From Hydrangea macrophylla (lineage: Eukaryota > Streptophyta > Magnoliopsida > Cornales > Hydrangeaceae), in NCBI GenBank assembly GCA_033977485.1, contig CM066991.1, forward strand, positions 56,973,350 through 57,037,349: a DNA stretch of 64,000 nucleotides. The letters are read 5' to 3'. A program made the position numbers and the translations under genes. Below are positions 11,495 to 23,223 of this stretch, piece by piece. A model generated the notes under the pieces. The model did no database searches. It had not been told where the DNA came from and saw only the letters and a program-made list of their open reading frames with translations. How positions within the stretch are numbered: position 1 is the stretch's first letter; every line of letters starts with the position of its first letter.

Positions 11495-12627
11495 TCAGTG
11501 CTGAGATTGATTCCCTGATCTGCGTGCTCTCTTTCTGGATCTCTGTAGGGGTGGAGCATTGTGCTGAACCTCTTGTTCGGGACAAACTTTGCGTATGTGA
11601 CCAGTCTTTCCACAATTGAAACACCGTACCTGTTGTCCTGTGAGTTTTTTCGGTGCTGTGCATTCTTTAGAGTGGTGTCCAGGTGTTCCGCAGTTGTAGC
11701 AGATGTCTCGTTGCTTTACGTGTGTTTGAACAGCTGTCTGACTAACTCTTCTGTCATTGCTTCTCTGTCCTTTGTGATGATTCTGGAGGTGTCCAAAGTT
11801 TCTTCTAGTGATTGCAGACTGCATTTGAGCGGTTGCCCGAGACACTTGATTGCCTCTTCGACTTCCTCCTGGGTTGGTTGCCTGAAACCAGTTATCTTTT
11901 CCTCCTTGTGGGTGGCTTTTCTAGTTTCTTGCTGTTCAGAGCTATGTTCTCTAGTTGTGTGGCTAATTCGACCATTTCTTCGAATGGTTGGTCAAGGTAT
12001 ACTGCTGCTGTCTTTTGAATGTCAGGATTAAGTCCTTCGTAATATTGCAGTGTCTTATTTCGCTGAGTATCTACCATGTAGGGAGCAAATCGCGATAGTC
12101 TCTCAAATTTTGCCGTGTATTCTTGTACTGTCATGTTGCCTTGAACTAGCTCTATGAATTCCTTTTTCTTCTTGTTTCTCTCTGTTCTTGGGAAGTACTT
12201 TTCTAGGAATTTTGTTTTGAATGTTTCCCAGGTCATCTTCCTTGCAATATCCTCGCCCACTGTAGCTTCGACAGATTCCCACCAGTCAGCTGCCGAATAT
12301 GACAATTGGAAAACAGCTAAGCGTCTTTTCTCCGTCTCGTTGCATTCGTTCCATATCATGAAGCCATTGTTCAGCTTCCCATGCTTCTGTCATTCCCGTG
12401 AAAGTTCCTGGTTTAAGTGCACGGAATCTCTCAAGCACTTTATCTCCTGTCTGACAAGTATCCTTGTTGTTGATGACACGGTCCAGGTGATCACTTGCTT
12501 GTTCCACGCGTCGGACAAGAGCTCCTATCAATCCTGTTGGATCCACTGCTGAAGGTATCACATTTGTTGGTCCGTTGGGTGAGTTCTGAGTATTCCGTTT
12601 TCTCTTAACCATGGTGTATGCTAGCAA
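11495..12627 (-). pseudogene. Gag of element C, with two zinc knuckles and two frameshifts
   Basis: Gag is the structural protein that forms the virus-like particle. The frame opens at the ATG 12627 with a basic N-terminus (MVKRKR), continues with FRALKPGTFTGMTEAWEAEQWL, changes frame near 12340, then reads AVFQLSYSAADWWE, FLEKYFPRTER, VQEYTAKFERLSRFAPYM and LNPDIQKTAA. A second frame change near 11880 leads into two CCHC knuckles, CYNCGTPGHHSKEC and CFNCGKTGHIRKVC, and an Arg-rich tail. All blocks match the retrotransposon gag family. No protease follows. Apart from the two frame changes it is well preserved, in keeping with recent activity of the family. Confidence 0.8.
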
Positions 12628-13077
12628 GAGTTATACCTACGAGTTAACACCTATTTGGTCAATACCTTATCTTATCTCGTCTGATCATAAAAAGTAACTG
12701 CAACGGTTCATCGAGTCAACAGGGATTCCTAATCATATAACGGTTGTCACAACTATTACTAGGATCAAGGGTAAGGCATCCTTATCCTTGGTCTTTCTAG
12801 ACTCTAGGTTGAGCTGACTGTTCCGAGATTCATCTCAGGAAGTTCGTCAGTGCCTAAACATCTATCAACTAATGGTCAAGCCTATAATCTTATTGGTAAT
12901 AAATGTGTAAAAGTAAGATTAGTAATTAATAAGAATTCGTCTCATCAAACAATATAGTTAAGACACAAGCAAACTACTCCTGATCAGAGAATAAAAAGGT
13001 CCAACAACAGTACGAATACTAGTTCTACAAATCTGGAGTACATCAAAAGAAGTGGAACAAATAAAACATAAGATCAA

Positions 13078-13587
13078 CTAGCTAAGGATCCATCCTCCAT
13101 CTCTCTCAACATCAGAGTCCGAGGTCACCTCTCCTAAGTCACTGGATGGTGGAAAGTCAATCGGAGGGATACCAACAAATGCATCCCAGGCTGGCTCTAG
13201 GGGCCAATCAGGGTCCTCTATCATCTCAGGCTCTGCTAGTGGGTCTTCATCTGGATCATCATCTGAGTCATCATCAGAACCTGCAGGGGTAACAAAGTGT
13301 ACTACGTCTTCTTGTGGCTCGTCCTGGTCATGGATTGCAAGGTTTCCAAGGGCATAAGGAATCTCCTCCATCTCAGCAGACAGCAAGCGCGGTGCTATCA
13401 CTCTATGATATGCTAACTCTGGAACAGGTCTCTCTCGGAAGAAACAATGTGTCCAGTTCCTTATACTCTGGCGAACTCTATGCCTGATGGTGTTACTAAT
13501 ATGACCAAATCCTCGAGGGGTAAACTGTCTCTCCACGGTGACTCTGTACTGTCCCTCTGCAGCATCGTACTCTATCTGGTGCTCCAT
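13078..13587 (-). CDS. Second upstream ORF (ORF0b) of element C: acidic protein of 169 aa
   Basis: An intact frame with an ATG at 13587. The first 60 residues are mixed and slightly basic, with FTPRGFGHISNTIRHRVRQSIRNW; after residue about 90 comes a strongly acidic region with SDDDSDDDPDEDP and many E, P and D. It lies between ORF0a and gag. The early GFG(G)H-like block followed by an acidic tail recalls ORF0a, so it may be a diverged duplicate. No domain is recognised and function is unknown. It is one of the few uninterrupted frames in the window. Confidence 0.5.
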   Translation of the reverse strand: MEHQIEYDAAEGQYRVTVERQFTPRGFGHISNTIRHRVRQSIRNWTHCFFRERPVPELAYHRVIAPRLLSAEMEEIPYALGNLAIHDQDEPQEDVVHFVTPAGSDDDSDDDPDEDPLAEPEMIEDPDWPLEPAWDAFVGIPPIDFPPSSDLGEVTSDSDVERDGGWILS

Positions 13588-14127
13588 GCTAGCCTGCCCA
13601 ACACAGAAAACTAACTTAGTACTGATGCTAATTAATGAAATATCTTAAAGTTTTATAGTGACAAGGAGGTATCTTTCTTAATTCTATCTAATCCTTGAGT
13701 TACTGTCAATTGTTCCAAACCTAACTCCTTGAACCTATAATAGTTCTTACTTCTATACTTATTATACTTGTGACTTCTATGGGTCAACTCATTGCAGGGA
13801 TTTATTAGCCATTCTTATAGACTAAAAGTATACAAGCTTAAATCAATTACTAGTTACAAGCAAGCAATACATCCACGTGAAAGTATATATAAGTCGGGTT
13901 AAAGATAAACTCCATAGATAGATTTAAACATAGTGCAACATAGTTACAAAAACATTTACATCAGAGAGTGCGTACGCTAAGTACGTACATAGTAGGGAAT
14001 AGTGCCAACAACAGATACATGAAAGGCGTACACGTTACTACTACTACGTGTTATATGCCTGAGTACAGCTATATACACAAAAGATGGACTAACAGCCCTA
14101 TTACATAGTCCTTCAATCATCCAGGTC

Positions 14128-14649
14128 CTAGATCTTTGACTTTTCCTTCTCAGCTATGTCTTTCTTAGTTGGGTCGACATTGACTGCAGAATCAGCATCC
14201 TCTACAGAATTGGTCTCCTTTGCTGGAACTTCTCCATCATCATTCTCCTCCATATCAGTCCCCAAGACTGGCTCAACGGTCAAGGGTGTATCAGGTATGG
14301 ACTCCTCTGGTACCGGGGGTGGCATAGCAGAAGATGGTCCTACGGGTCCTGGTGGGGGTGTCAGCTTAACTCGAAAAGTCATGACTCGGAGGGTATAGCT
14401 ATCATGAGTCATCTCAGCTGCTTCCTGATGAACAAGTCTAAGGGTGTTTTCTCGATAATATGCCTCTCTCTGCAGGATCTCTGGGTCCTCAATTCCCAAC
14501 ACATGTACATCATGCCACATGTTTTCCTCCAAATGCTACTGAGCACTCCGTCGAATCCTTTGTCGGTACAACACTAGGTATGCAGGCTCTATACGATCTG
14601 GATAAACCCAATGTCCTCCAAACCCGTCTTAGACATAGAATGGTTCCAT
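14128..14649 (-). pseudogene. First upstream ORF (ORF0a) of element C: acidic protein
   Basis: The frame starts at an ATG at 14649 just inside the PBS and runs 174 codons to a stop at 14128, with two early in-frame stops; downstream of these it is open from 14532. The start region (DGFGGHW, then a WHDVHVLGIED block) matches the ORFs at the same place in D (DGFGVHF, WHQVHVVGI) and A. The C-terminal half is Pro- and acid-rich. It is an extra ORF of unknown function, conserved across families. Confidence 0.6.
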
Positions 14650-14756
14650 GCTAACCTGTCCAATATAAACTATCATAGGGTTAGTATCTTCATAAGTGAG
14701 GAAAAGATCTAATGGTTTATAACTTAAAGTGTATAGGACAAACGGTAAATGCCTAA

Positions 14757-14773
14757 CCTAGGCTCTGATACCA
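14757..14773 (-). other. Primer binding site of element C
   Basis: The minus strand reads TGGTATCAGAGCCTAGG, complementary in its core to the 3' end of initiator methionine tRNA, nine bases inside the 5' LTR end. Confidence 0.85.
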
Positions 14774-15624
14774 CTAAAACCCTGTCACGCCCCGGAGTAA
14801 GCCAAAAATAGGGAAAATAAAAATTTTCCTTTATGGGTCCGTAGACACGTGACTAGTTTGTTAACCGTCCTGTCCTTCTAACTCCACACCATGCAATCAT
14901 AAGGAAAAGCTAGGGTATAAGCATGATCTAAACTTATCAGAGTATATATACAGCAACGGAAATTAAACAAAGGTTACAATAACTTCAATTCTAATACAAG
15001 AGGCCATACTAAATAATTTACATAATTTTAAAACTTGAGGAACTGTCTATCAGGTCTTGGGAAAGGCTTTAATCTCCCTGGCTCCACAGCACTGCCTCCT
15101 GAACTCTTCTAACTATCTCCAAACCTGCAACACTCTGAGCATAGGAATGCCCAGGGCGTAACATGCCGTCAGCCTTGGAACAAGGCTGAGTGAGAGTCTC
15201 AACCGCACCATAATTAATAAATACAACACGTTTCTCAACTCACGTTATAGTTTTATACTTTAAAAATATGGTTAATCTCTTATCAAAAGACGCATTCTCA
15301 CCATGGGCATAACAGAGGTCTCAACAAGACAGGTAATCAGATAAACATAACATCATAGAATGCATTCTCTTTATTATAACTTGTGCATGCAAATGCATGA
15401 CCAATAATACTCACTCCCAACCCTTTTCAAAGACACTTGCTTTTAAAACAGATACTTTTCAAAACCATTTTATTTTAAAACCAAAACTTCCAAACCAAAT
15501 CATTTTGACTCATCAACTCAATTTCATCATTCGCCTTTTCTTTCTCATCCACTTGACAACACGCGGTATATCAAGGATGACAACATACTATCACAGCCAA
15601 TTCATACTTGTCCCTTGATAGGCC

Positions 15625-15815
15625 ACCGGACGTCTTCACGGCGCACACTATCTGTAAACAATGAGACTGGCACATGGGACGTCTTCAACCATGTGTATAC
15701 TCTCACCGGTCGTCTACACGGCTGAGAAGTATATTAGAGCACTAGCCGGACGTCTTCAACGATACATGGGACGTCTTCAACCATGCATGCGCATCACCGG
15801 ACGTCTTCAACGGCG
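15625..15815. repeat. GACGTCTTCAA repeat cluster in LTR C (second copy)
   Basis: This is the counterpart of 7632-7825, with the same six words and only a few base changes. Confidence 0.75.
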
Positions 15816-18554
15816 AGAGGCGCGCCAGGAACCCTAACCGTTCATGTCCACCCGGCTCGTCAGCCGTTGATCCATCGGATATAGCAATCACATTCACACA
15901 TCTCATATCGTTAACATTCTCATCAATCCTCTCTCTTTCTCATACAATGCATGCTAACATATGTCATGAAATGCAAGTGAGTCCACTACCGATACCCATA
16001 TGCAAAACCACTTTCATTCTCTTTATTATTAGCATGGCATGTGTTATTTACTTCAGTCAACAACATCGTAAAACGTGCATTTAACAATTTGCAGTAGAAA
16101 CGTAACACATAGAGCATGGATCATATAACATGGATTGATACCAATAATCATATAGATAAAACCCTTGACATGCTCATGTATGCGATAGCACTACCATAAC
16201 ATGCTTCACATAGCCATACAATTATTGGAATATATATAGCATCATAAATCAGCATATCACTTATACAAAATACCATACAGGTAGCTTTTAAACATCTTAT
16301 ATTAGTCTTATTAGGATTAGAGTGAGGTTAGGAAACTCACCTCGAGTCACCGATCCTCGGAACGCTGATAACCGTCAAGTTCTACAACAGTAAACGGAAT
16401 AAACAACAATAATGTGTGAGTACAACTATAGGGGCAAAATGATAATTTTACCAAATGAGGTCATAAACCTCAAGGTAGTGATCTACGTGTCATTCTAAGT
16501 CCAACGCCATTGACTAGACTCAAATCGGAGTCCGTCGCGTTTTACGAGGTAAAAGGTAGGGCTTACTACACTAATGCGGGTCCTAAAAGACAAGCTGCAT
16601 TTTTGACCGAGTTGAAAAGTCACCAAACTTTAATGGAACGTTCTAGACATTATCTTAAGACTCTGGGAACTGACCGCGTAATTTTCGGAGTCCTAGATTA
16701 TTTATTATGAATTATTGAAGATAATATGTACCAGAAAATACCCGAAACGGGATTTAAATATGTAATTATAATTATACAAAGAAATCAGTGCTTAGACGTA
16801 TTTTTATTAAATACTAGATATTAAAATACACCACCAGTATTTATTTCATAATTTTCGGAGCTCGTTTGGTATTTTTAATAATTAATATACTCATAAGATA
16901 ACTCCTTATTAATTATTAAAAACACTGGACTATAATATTATAGCTTTATAACTTACATTATATAATAAAATAGTCCCAGGGTCATTACTCAAATTTTCTA
17001 GAATTTATAAATACATATAGGTATTTATTAACTATTTAAAGCTATTTAAAACTGATATTTATTATTTATATTAATCATATAAATAATAAACATATATAAT
17101 ATATATAATATAATAATGATATGTAGAATATTAAAATAATATTCTATAATATAAAAACATTAATGGTATTAATTATAAACCATATACCATTATTAAACTA
17201 ATTTAAATCATTTTTAAACTAATTAAAACTATTAATAATAATAATAACAATAACAATAATAATAATAATAAAAATCTTCAGACCCGACGGGTCAAACCCG
17301 AACCGACCCGAACCCCTATGGGTTACCCGAATATACTCTCAAGAAGACCCAAGGACGCGACCCGATGGGTTAGACCCGACCCGACCGAATCCTAAACGGA
17401 CTACCCACATACACTCACAACTAAACCTACCCATTAACCCAAACCCGAACCCAACCACTGACACAAACTAACCCGTCCTAGCAACCCAACCGGGTCAAAC
17501 CTAACCCGAACCCGAGACCTAACTCCTCTCACTAACTAACCCAGCCCGCTAGCCCAAACCCGGACTGAACCCGACCCAAAGCCTAACCCATTCCCACACA
17601 CAACACAACCCAACCCAACTACCCAAAACCCGACGAGAACTCAGCCCGATGTCAAAACGACGTCGTGCTACTTAATGTACCCACGGGTTTTAAAAACCCA
17701 CATCCGACCCGCTATCCTACCCACTTAGACACACAACTAAACCCACCCAAGACCCGACCCAGACCCGCCTATTATAACCCGAACACAAACGGGTCGTCTT
17801 CATCTTCTCCGGCGAAGAGGTGTCGCCGAAAAATCGCGGGTTGTCGGAAAAATTTCAAACACTCATAACTCTCTCATCTCTCAACAAAAATCCATGAAAC
17901 CAACGGCAAAGTGACCGGAACGGGGTCCTCTGTCACATACTGGGAGCTGGGGAAACGGTTTATTCGTTTGATGGTCCTACATTGAGATTATTCTTTCGGC
18001 CAACACAGACAATAATGGCCTGCATGGCTGGCCAAACATGTACCAAAACAAAACCTGCTATGAGGGGGTTCTAATGGGAGTAAGGGGGTCACAATGGTCT
18101 GGTTTAGAGGCCATTTGGTTGTGATTTGAAAATCAAACCTCCTAAGGGTGCTCTAATGGCCGCCGAAAAGTACAGAGAGCCTTAGGCTCTGCTGGGCTTG
18201 CATGCAAGGGTCCTAGGGGCTCCTGGATGACATGCAGAAGGTTAGAAATGCAATGGGGGGTGGGGTTTTACCTTTGGTTGCCTCAATCTTCTCTGATCTC
18301 TCTCTTACTTCATTTTCTTCTTCTTTCTGCGTGTATGTGTGTGTGTGTGTGTATAGTGAGAGATGGGGAGAGCACAGGGAGGGAGTGTAGTCTGTGTGTG
18401 CAGTGTATGTGGGTTTACAAGCCGAGAGTGGGGAAGGGGTTTGGATGATCTCTCCCTCAAGCTCTCTCTCGGGTTGCCCTCTACTCTCTCTCTCTCTAAA
18501 ATTTGTACAGAACAGATTGTGAGGGTGAAATGGTGTGAGGGGGGTGTGTTGCAT

Positions 18555-18564
18555 GTATATAAAT
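18555..18564 (-). promoter_or_regulatory. TATA box of the 5' LTR of element C
   Basis: ATTTATATAC on the minus strand, at the same place as 10587-10596; this copy would drive the element transcript. Confidence 0.5.
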
Positions 18565-19372
18565 GGAGATGGGGTTGACAAGTGTCATGCCATTGGTGCA
18601 TGGCTTGACAAGTGGCGCACATGTATTGCCATGTGCTGAGGTGGTGTGCACAATGTGTAATCACATGTGTAAGTGGGTGTGTGTGCGTCCAAGGGTAGAA
18701 TAAGTGGGGCCCATATGACTATCAAGGGGGAGGGTGTGGGTCCCATTCTCAGGTTGTGCATATGGGTGTGTTCCTGAGTCCCAAAGTACGTGTATGTGTA
18801 TGTTGTGTGTATCCTAGGGTAGATTATCAGGGTGGGGGTCCACTTGGTTCTTAAATATAGTGTGGGTCCCACTCACGGGTAGATACACTACTGACTATAA
18901 ATGAGACTGAAAATGTAAACCTGTTACCAGGATATGCGGGTCCAAATGCAATTCTACTTAAGGTTCTACTATAGGAAGTATATATGTCGGGGTTATGACC
19001 ATTCTAGTAGGCACTAGATTTGAATTGACGTAGTTGTCGTCAAGACGATTACTAAGGATTCTTAACAAGGACTCCTAATGGATCTTCTGTAACTGAATCC
19101 TGGGTGACGTCACTATGTAGACACCCCAATTTTGACCAACCGTTGAATTCAGGAGAGTGTCGCCTCCGTATCCGATGATAACAACGACCGGAAGATTCGA
19201 AGTATTCCAAGCTCTTCAGAAAGTTCTCTAAAACGCGGTAAAATTTCACAGAAAAGAGAAAATACAAGGTATTTAGGAGAATTCAGGTATAAAACACAAT
19301 TTTTGGAAAATATCCTCAAGAATCATTTGCTTTGAAAAAATAAAAATCTAAAAGGGGGAATTTTAGCTACAA

Positions 19373-19690
19373 CCGGCACACGGCGGACTTCCACGGCACT
19401 CAGTGAGTGCCGCACGGCAGTCACAGAGTGCCGGGCCGGCATTCACCAAGTGCCGCCAGAAATTTCTGACTGCCGTTCGCTTTTAAAATCTGTATTTTGC
19501 AGAGCAATACGTATGCGTATGCGAATAAGAACAAAAACTGATAAAGTAAGACTGACAAAAACGCGGCAATCCATTAATTTTCCGCGACATTTGATGAATG
19601 CCGCGCGGTAGTCGCGTAGTGCCGCGACGACAGTTATCAACCGCCGCGGCGGCATTCGCGGACTGCCGCGACAGTTTCTGGACTGCCGCG
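19373..19690. promoter_or_regulatory. GTGCCGC/GCGGCAC repeat module upstream of the Ogre1 TATA box
   Basis: Two GC-rich blocks (19373-19460 and 19562-19690) in an AT-rich LTR carry many short inverted words of the type GTGCCGC, GCGGCA and ACTGCCG. Related blocks occur in the 3' LTR (35005-35335), in the Ogre2 LTR (59503-59566) and upstream of the antisense gene at 31616. The place just upstream of the TATA box suggests an enhancer; this is inference. Confidence 0.55.
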
Positions 19691-19798
19691 CTGGGCAGCA
19701 GTCTGCATAATTTCAGAAAGTACACATTGCACCAACAAATGAGAGAATTACACCTCTTTTTTGCTCCAAAATTCACCAAAAATACCTGGTAATTTTGC

Positions 19799-19808
19799 CT
19801 ATAAGAGA
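19799..19808 (+). promoter_or_regulatory. TATA box of the Ogre1 5' LTR
   Basis: CTATAAGAGA, followed by a GAGA/ACAC-rich stretch typical of a plant transcription start. The 3' LTR is truncated exactly here. Confidence 0.6.
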
Positions 19809-22047
19809 GAAGGAGAGACAACACAAGAGAACTACATCAACATATTTTGGAGAGAAAAGAGAAGAGAGTTTAGAGAATTAAGAAGAAGAGTTTGGAAGAT
19901 CTTCAAAGAATACTTTGAGGATAATTTGGAGGTGATCCCCTATGCCTTAGATTGTTTGTTTACTCTTTTTCTTTTTGGACTAAAATCTCTTGTTATCTTT
20001 GTTTGTCAAGAAAGCTTAGGAGTTTCTATTTCTAATTCTCCCTTCAATTTCTTGTATATGTTCTTCTCTTGAGAGTCTTGGAGATCTTCAATATCTCTCT
20101 TGATCTCTTGAGTATGATCCTTTGAACCTCATGTAAAGCTCATACTCTACATGAGAATCAAAATTTGATCATCACTTTGTTTTATATAGTTGGATCCAAG
20201 TCCATGCCTATGACTTGGATCCTCTAAACTTGGTATTTAATGAAGTCATTCCCTTATTCTTCTTGAAACTAGGAACATTAGTCATATCTTTGTCTCCCAT
20301 GACCATCAAATGGTAGGAGTAATAAGTTGAATTCAAGCTTTGGTCTATAAAGTTTGAGATCATTGTTTGGAATTTTGAGAAGTTCCTTTCATACTTCATC
20401 AAAATCCATATGCATAAAGTGATTTTTAGTCTTCAAGGACCATCAAAATGGTAAGAAAAGTAGTTTGATTTAATCTCAACTTCATATTTTCAATAGTTGA
20501 GGTTAACCAACAAAGTTGAACTAGCAAAATGAAAACAGTGGATTCACAAACTGTTTTCAATCAAAGATTTTTAGTTCGAAATCTAACCGTTGAAATCAAG
20601 TGAAACCAATGGGAAAGTGTCAATAACACATCGTTTTACCACTGTAATATTTGTTTTGGTAATATTTTATGCTTAGAATGGTTTGATCATGAGTTTTGTG
20701 AGACAACCACAATCTGTCCAGAATTTCAGAATAGTTTCAGAACAGCAAACCGATTTTAAAATTGATAGATCAGAGATCTAACCAAGTTTTCATGACCCCT
20801 AATAATTTTTTATAAGAACTTTAATGTGTTAGGAAGGTTCCCTAAAAAGAATGAAGCAATTCAGATTTGTTTGCTATTTTAAAAAAATCATACAAGATCT
20901 CTGGACAGAGAGTTGTAAAATCCTGAGTGAGGTCTAGTATTTTCTGTATTCCCGGAGATCTAACCGTTCACACCTTGATTTTCTTTTTGGGTTAGAAACT
21001 AGACTCACAGAGGCATAACATATCCAAAAATCATTCAGATCCAACCATTGGAAGTATTTTATTTCCATTTTTGAACATCTGGTCTGCTCTCTGCAATTCA
21101 TAAAAAAACTGCTACTATTTTTGTCTAATCTTATTTATTTCAACTCAAATGGTCTTTTAATGCCTTAGGACCCAAATCATACTTTGAATAATGATAACTT
21201 AGCTTAAATCCAGAGGCTAAGTGACCCAAATTAGTGAATAAATACATGTTTCATCCTTGTTTACATTCACTCATTCATGTACATCTAATACCCATAATTA
21301 GAACTAGTAATTGGATAAAGTTGGATTTCATTGCTTGCTAGGTATAAGCTAGAGAATTAGGATTGATTGTTTGATATCATATTATTATTATGTGAAGCAT
21401 GTGGACTAACCCTTTGTTTTGTAGCGCTATTAAGGTATGATTTCTAGGACTCCTCTTTAGTTCATCTTAATTTCTTGATTTTATTGATTTTTCGATTTAA
21501 TGCGCGACACCTTAGAATTAGGAGCTTGTCTTATATGTATATATGATTAGAGACTTCTTTTTTAGGATTTTCTTTTGTTTGTATGCATCGCACGTTTAAA
21601 TATCGCTGCTGGATCCCAAGTAAGTTCTCTCGTTCCCTATTGCATACCATATTGCTTGTTACTTGAAATATGTGATTTATGAATGATATTTTGGCCATTA
21701 GCAATTTTACACCCTTTGGACATCTTTTTGTAATGTATACGTATATATTTATCAGTTGAGGGCATGCTTAGATTAATAAATTTGATTAAAAGGATGTTGA
21801 GTAGAGGCCTATCGCAAGATAGGATGAGAGAGGGTGTTTTAGTCCGACGGGCTCCTTCCTCTCTCATTCCATAATCCCCGGACCTAGTTAATCTTTGGTT
21901 TCGCAAAAGATCAGTTTCCTTTCAAAATGGTTTCTTAATTTTTCCTTTTAAAAATTAAGTGGCGACTCATTTGTTTTCGAATTTGAAATTTGAAAAGGAT
22001 TTTAAATAAGAAAAGCTGTGGGTAAGAAAAATGCGATATCCACAATC

Positions 22048-22065
22048 TGGCGACTCTGCTGGGGA
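22048..22065 (+). other. Primer binding site of Ogre1
   Basis: TGGCGACTCTGCTGGGGA starts three bases after the LTR end. The form matches the tRNA-Arg-type PBS reported for Ogre/Tat elements; the same core follows the Ogre2 LTR. Confidence 0.85.
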
Positions 22066-22067
22066 TC

Positions 22068-22115
22068 GAACCCAGAATCTCTGGTTTCGCAGACCAGAAT
22101 TCTGATTTTGGGTTC
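22068..22115 (+). other. Hairpin just downstream of the Ogre1 PBS
   Basis: A 48-base inverted repeat: GAACCCA pairs with TGGGTTC, GAAT with ATTC and CTGGT with ACCAG around a TTCGCAG loop, with a few bulges. The location suggests a packaging or priming structure in the RNA, but this is only inference. Confidence 0.55.
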
Positions 22116-23223
22116 ACTCGAGGATTAGACTTGAAAAATGTCCTTTTAATCAAATTAATTAATCTTTGTGTGCCTGTTGCATTTCACTTGCATGTCCAGC
22201 CAGTCGATTGCACGGAACTATGACCTTGGAGGCTCGGGGCAACCCGGTCGGTCAAGTCATCATGGGACTGTGTGATCACCCTTGATCTCGTACCATGATT
22301 TGGTATATGAAGCATCCTATCGGGTGTGTGTCAAGGGTCCCTTTATTTGACCAAAGCCCAGCCTTTGCATGATAGTTTCTGTAGAACCTTTCAATCTTAG
22401 GAAATCAATTCTTGATTGGGATTATGTGTTAGGAAGTTTTGTATGCCCGGAAGGGATTACTTGAGATGATGACGATACTTGCTTGATGAAAGATGAATAA
22501 TCCTTTAATCACCTTTTAGCAATTTCTCCTCGTGTTACATGACATTTGGAGAACATGTCGAACTTTGATTATAAGATTATACTTCTTATATCATGTCTAG
22601 TTAAGCATCATTGACCTTGTATGCATCCGAATTCATGAAAAGTACGATGATAATCCGGTCATGTGATCCTCCTACCTAAAGAATTTCCTCTTTCCAAAGT
22701 TATTTTATTCATTCACTCTTTCCAAGAAATACAAAAAAACAAAAATCTTTCTTCTCCTTTCGAATCGAAATTTCCTTTGTTAAAGTATATTTTCACTTGA
22801 TCAATTTCGCAAAGAAATAAATTCAAAAAAATCTTTGAAGTTATGAATTTTAAAGAAACCAAAACATCTTCTAATAAAAGATTAAAAATCTTTGAGAATC
22901 ATTTTTGAAAAAATCTCACCTCTGAGAGGGTAGTAAGGATCACAATGAGAGGAGAAATTGGCGTACTTGACATGAGTGAAGATCTTATGTGATTATGTGC
23001 TTATGTGTTAGGATTAGGATTTTTCTTCTTTTTTGGCATATAGAGTAGGCACACAACACACACATGCATTGCATCCGCATGATATACAAAATAAAAGTTT
23101 TTGTTAAAATAAAGGTAAAAGGTCTTCTAAAAAATTTTAAAATTCACTGTAGGAGCGAAAATAGAAAATCAAGCATGGTTTAGGGACCCCACAGCAAGGC
23201 TAGTAAGGAGAGGACGTGCTGAC

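Larger units (their letters stand above)
6790..19115 (-). mobile_element. Element C: gag-only LTR retrotransposon with 4.4-kb LTRs (TR-GAG-like)
   Basis: Two almost identical long LTRs (6790-11194 and 14783-19115) flank a short interior of about 3.6 kb. The minus-strand order is 5' LTR, iMet PBS, two acidic ORFs, gag, PPT, 3' LTR. No protease, RT, RNase H or integrase is present: gag ends only about 300 bases before the PPT. It therefore depends on enzymes from a relative, most likely a chromovirus-type element. The 5' LTR lacks its last 80 or so bases because Ogre1 is inserted at 19116. The 5 bases below the 3' LTR are TTATT (6785-6789); the other TSD copy has been lost with the distal flank. 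Confidence 0.8.
14783..19115 (-). repeat. 5' LTR of element C, interrupted by Ogre1
   Basis: This LTR pairs with 6790-11194 from TGTCACGCCCC through GTGACGTCACTA. The last 80 or so bases, including the TGTAGCACCC start in the sense direction, are missing because Ogre1 begins at 19116. The remainder is not found after the Ogre1 3' LTR, so a deletion or rearrangement followed. Confidence 0.9.
19116..22044 (+). repeat. 5' LTR of Ogre1 (2929 bp)
   Basis: It begins TGTAGACACCCC and ends ...GATATCCACA just before the PBS. A GC-rich repeat module (19373-19690) precedes a TATA box at 19799, and a U5-like segment of about 2.2 kb follows. It differs from the 3' LTR at several bases over the 690 bp they share. 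Confidence 0.9.
22045..23223 (+). other. Leader of Ogre1 between PBS and gag
   Basis: About 1.2 kb without a convincing ORF. A strong hairpin lies directly after the PBS (22068-22115). The rest is AT-rich and includes a stretch of A-rich words at 22720-22910. The additional ORF1 known from classical Ogre elements is not recognisable here. Confidence 0.7.

Noticed and set aside
14757..14773. tRNA gene fragments at the PBS sites
   Set aside because: Only 16-18 bases complementary to tRNA 3' ends are present; no cloverleaf can form.
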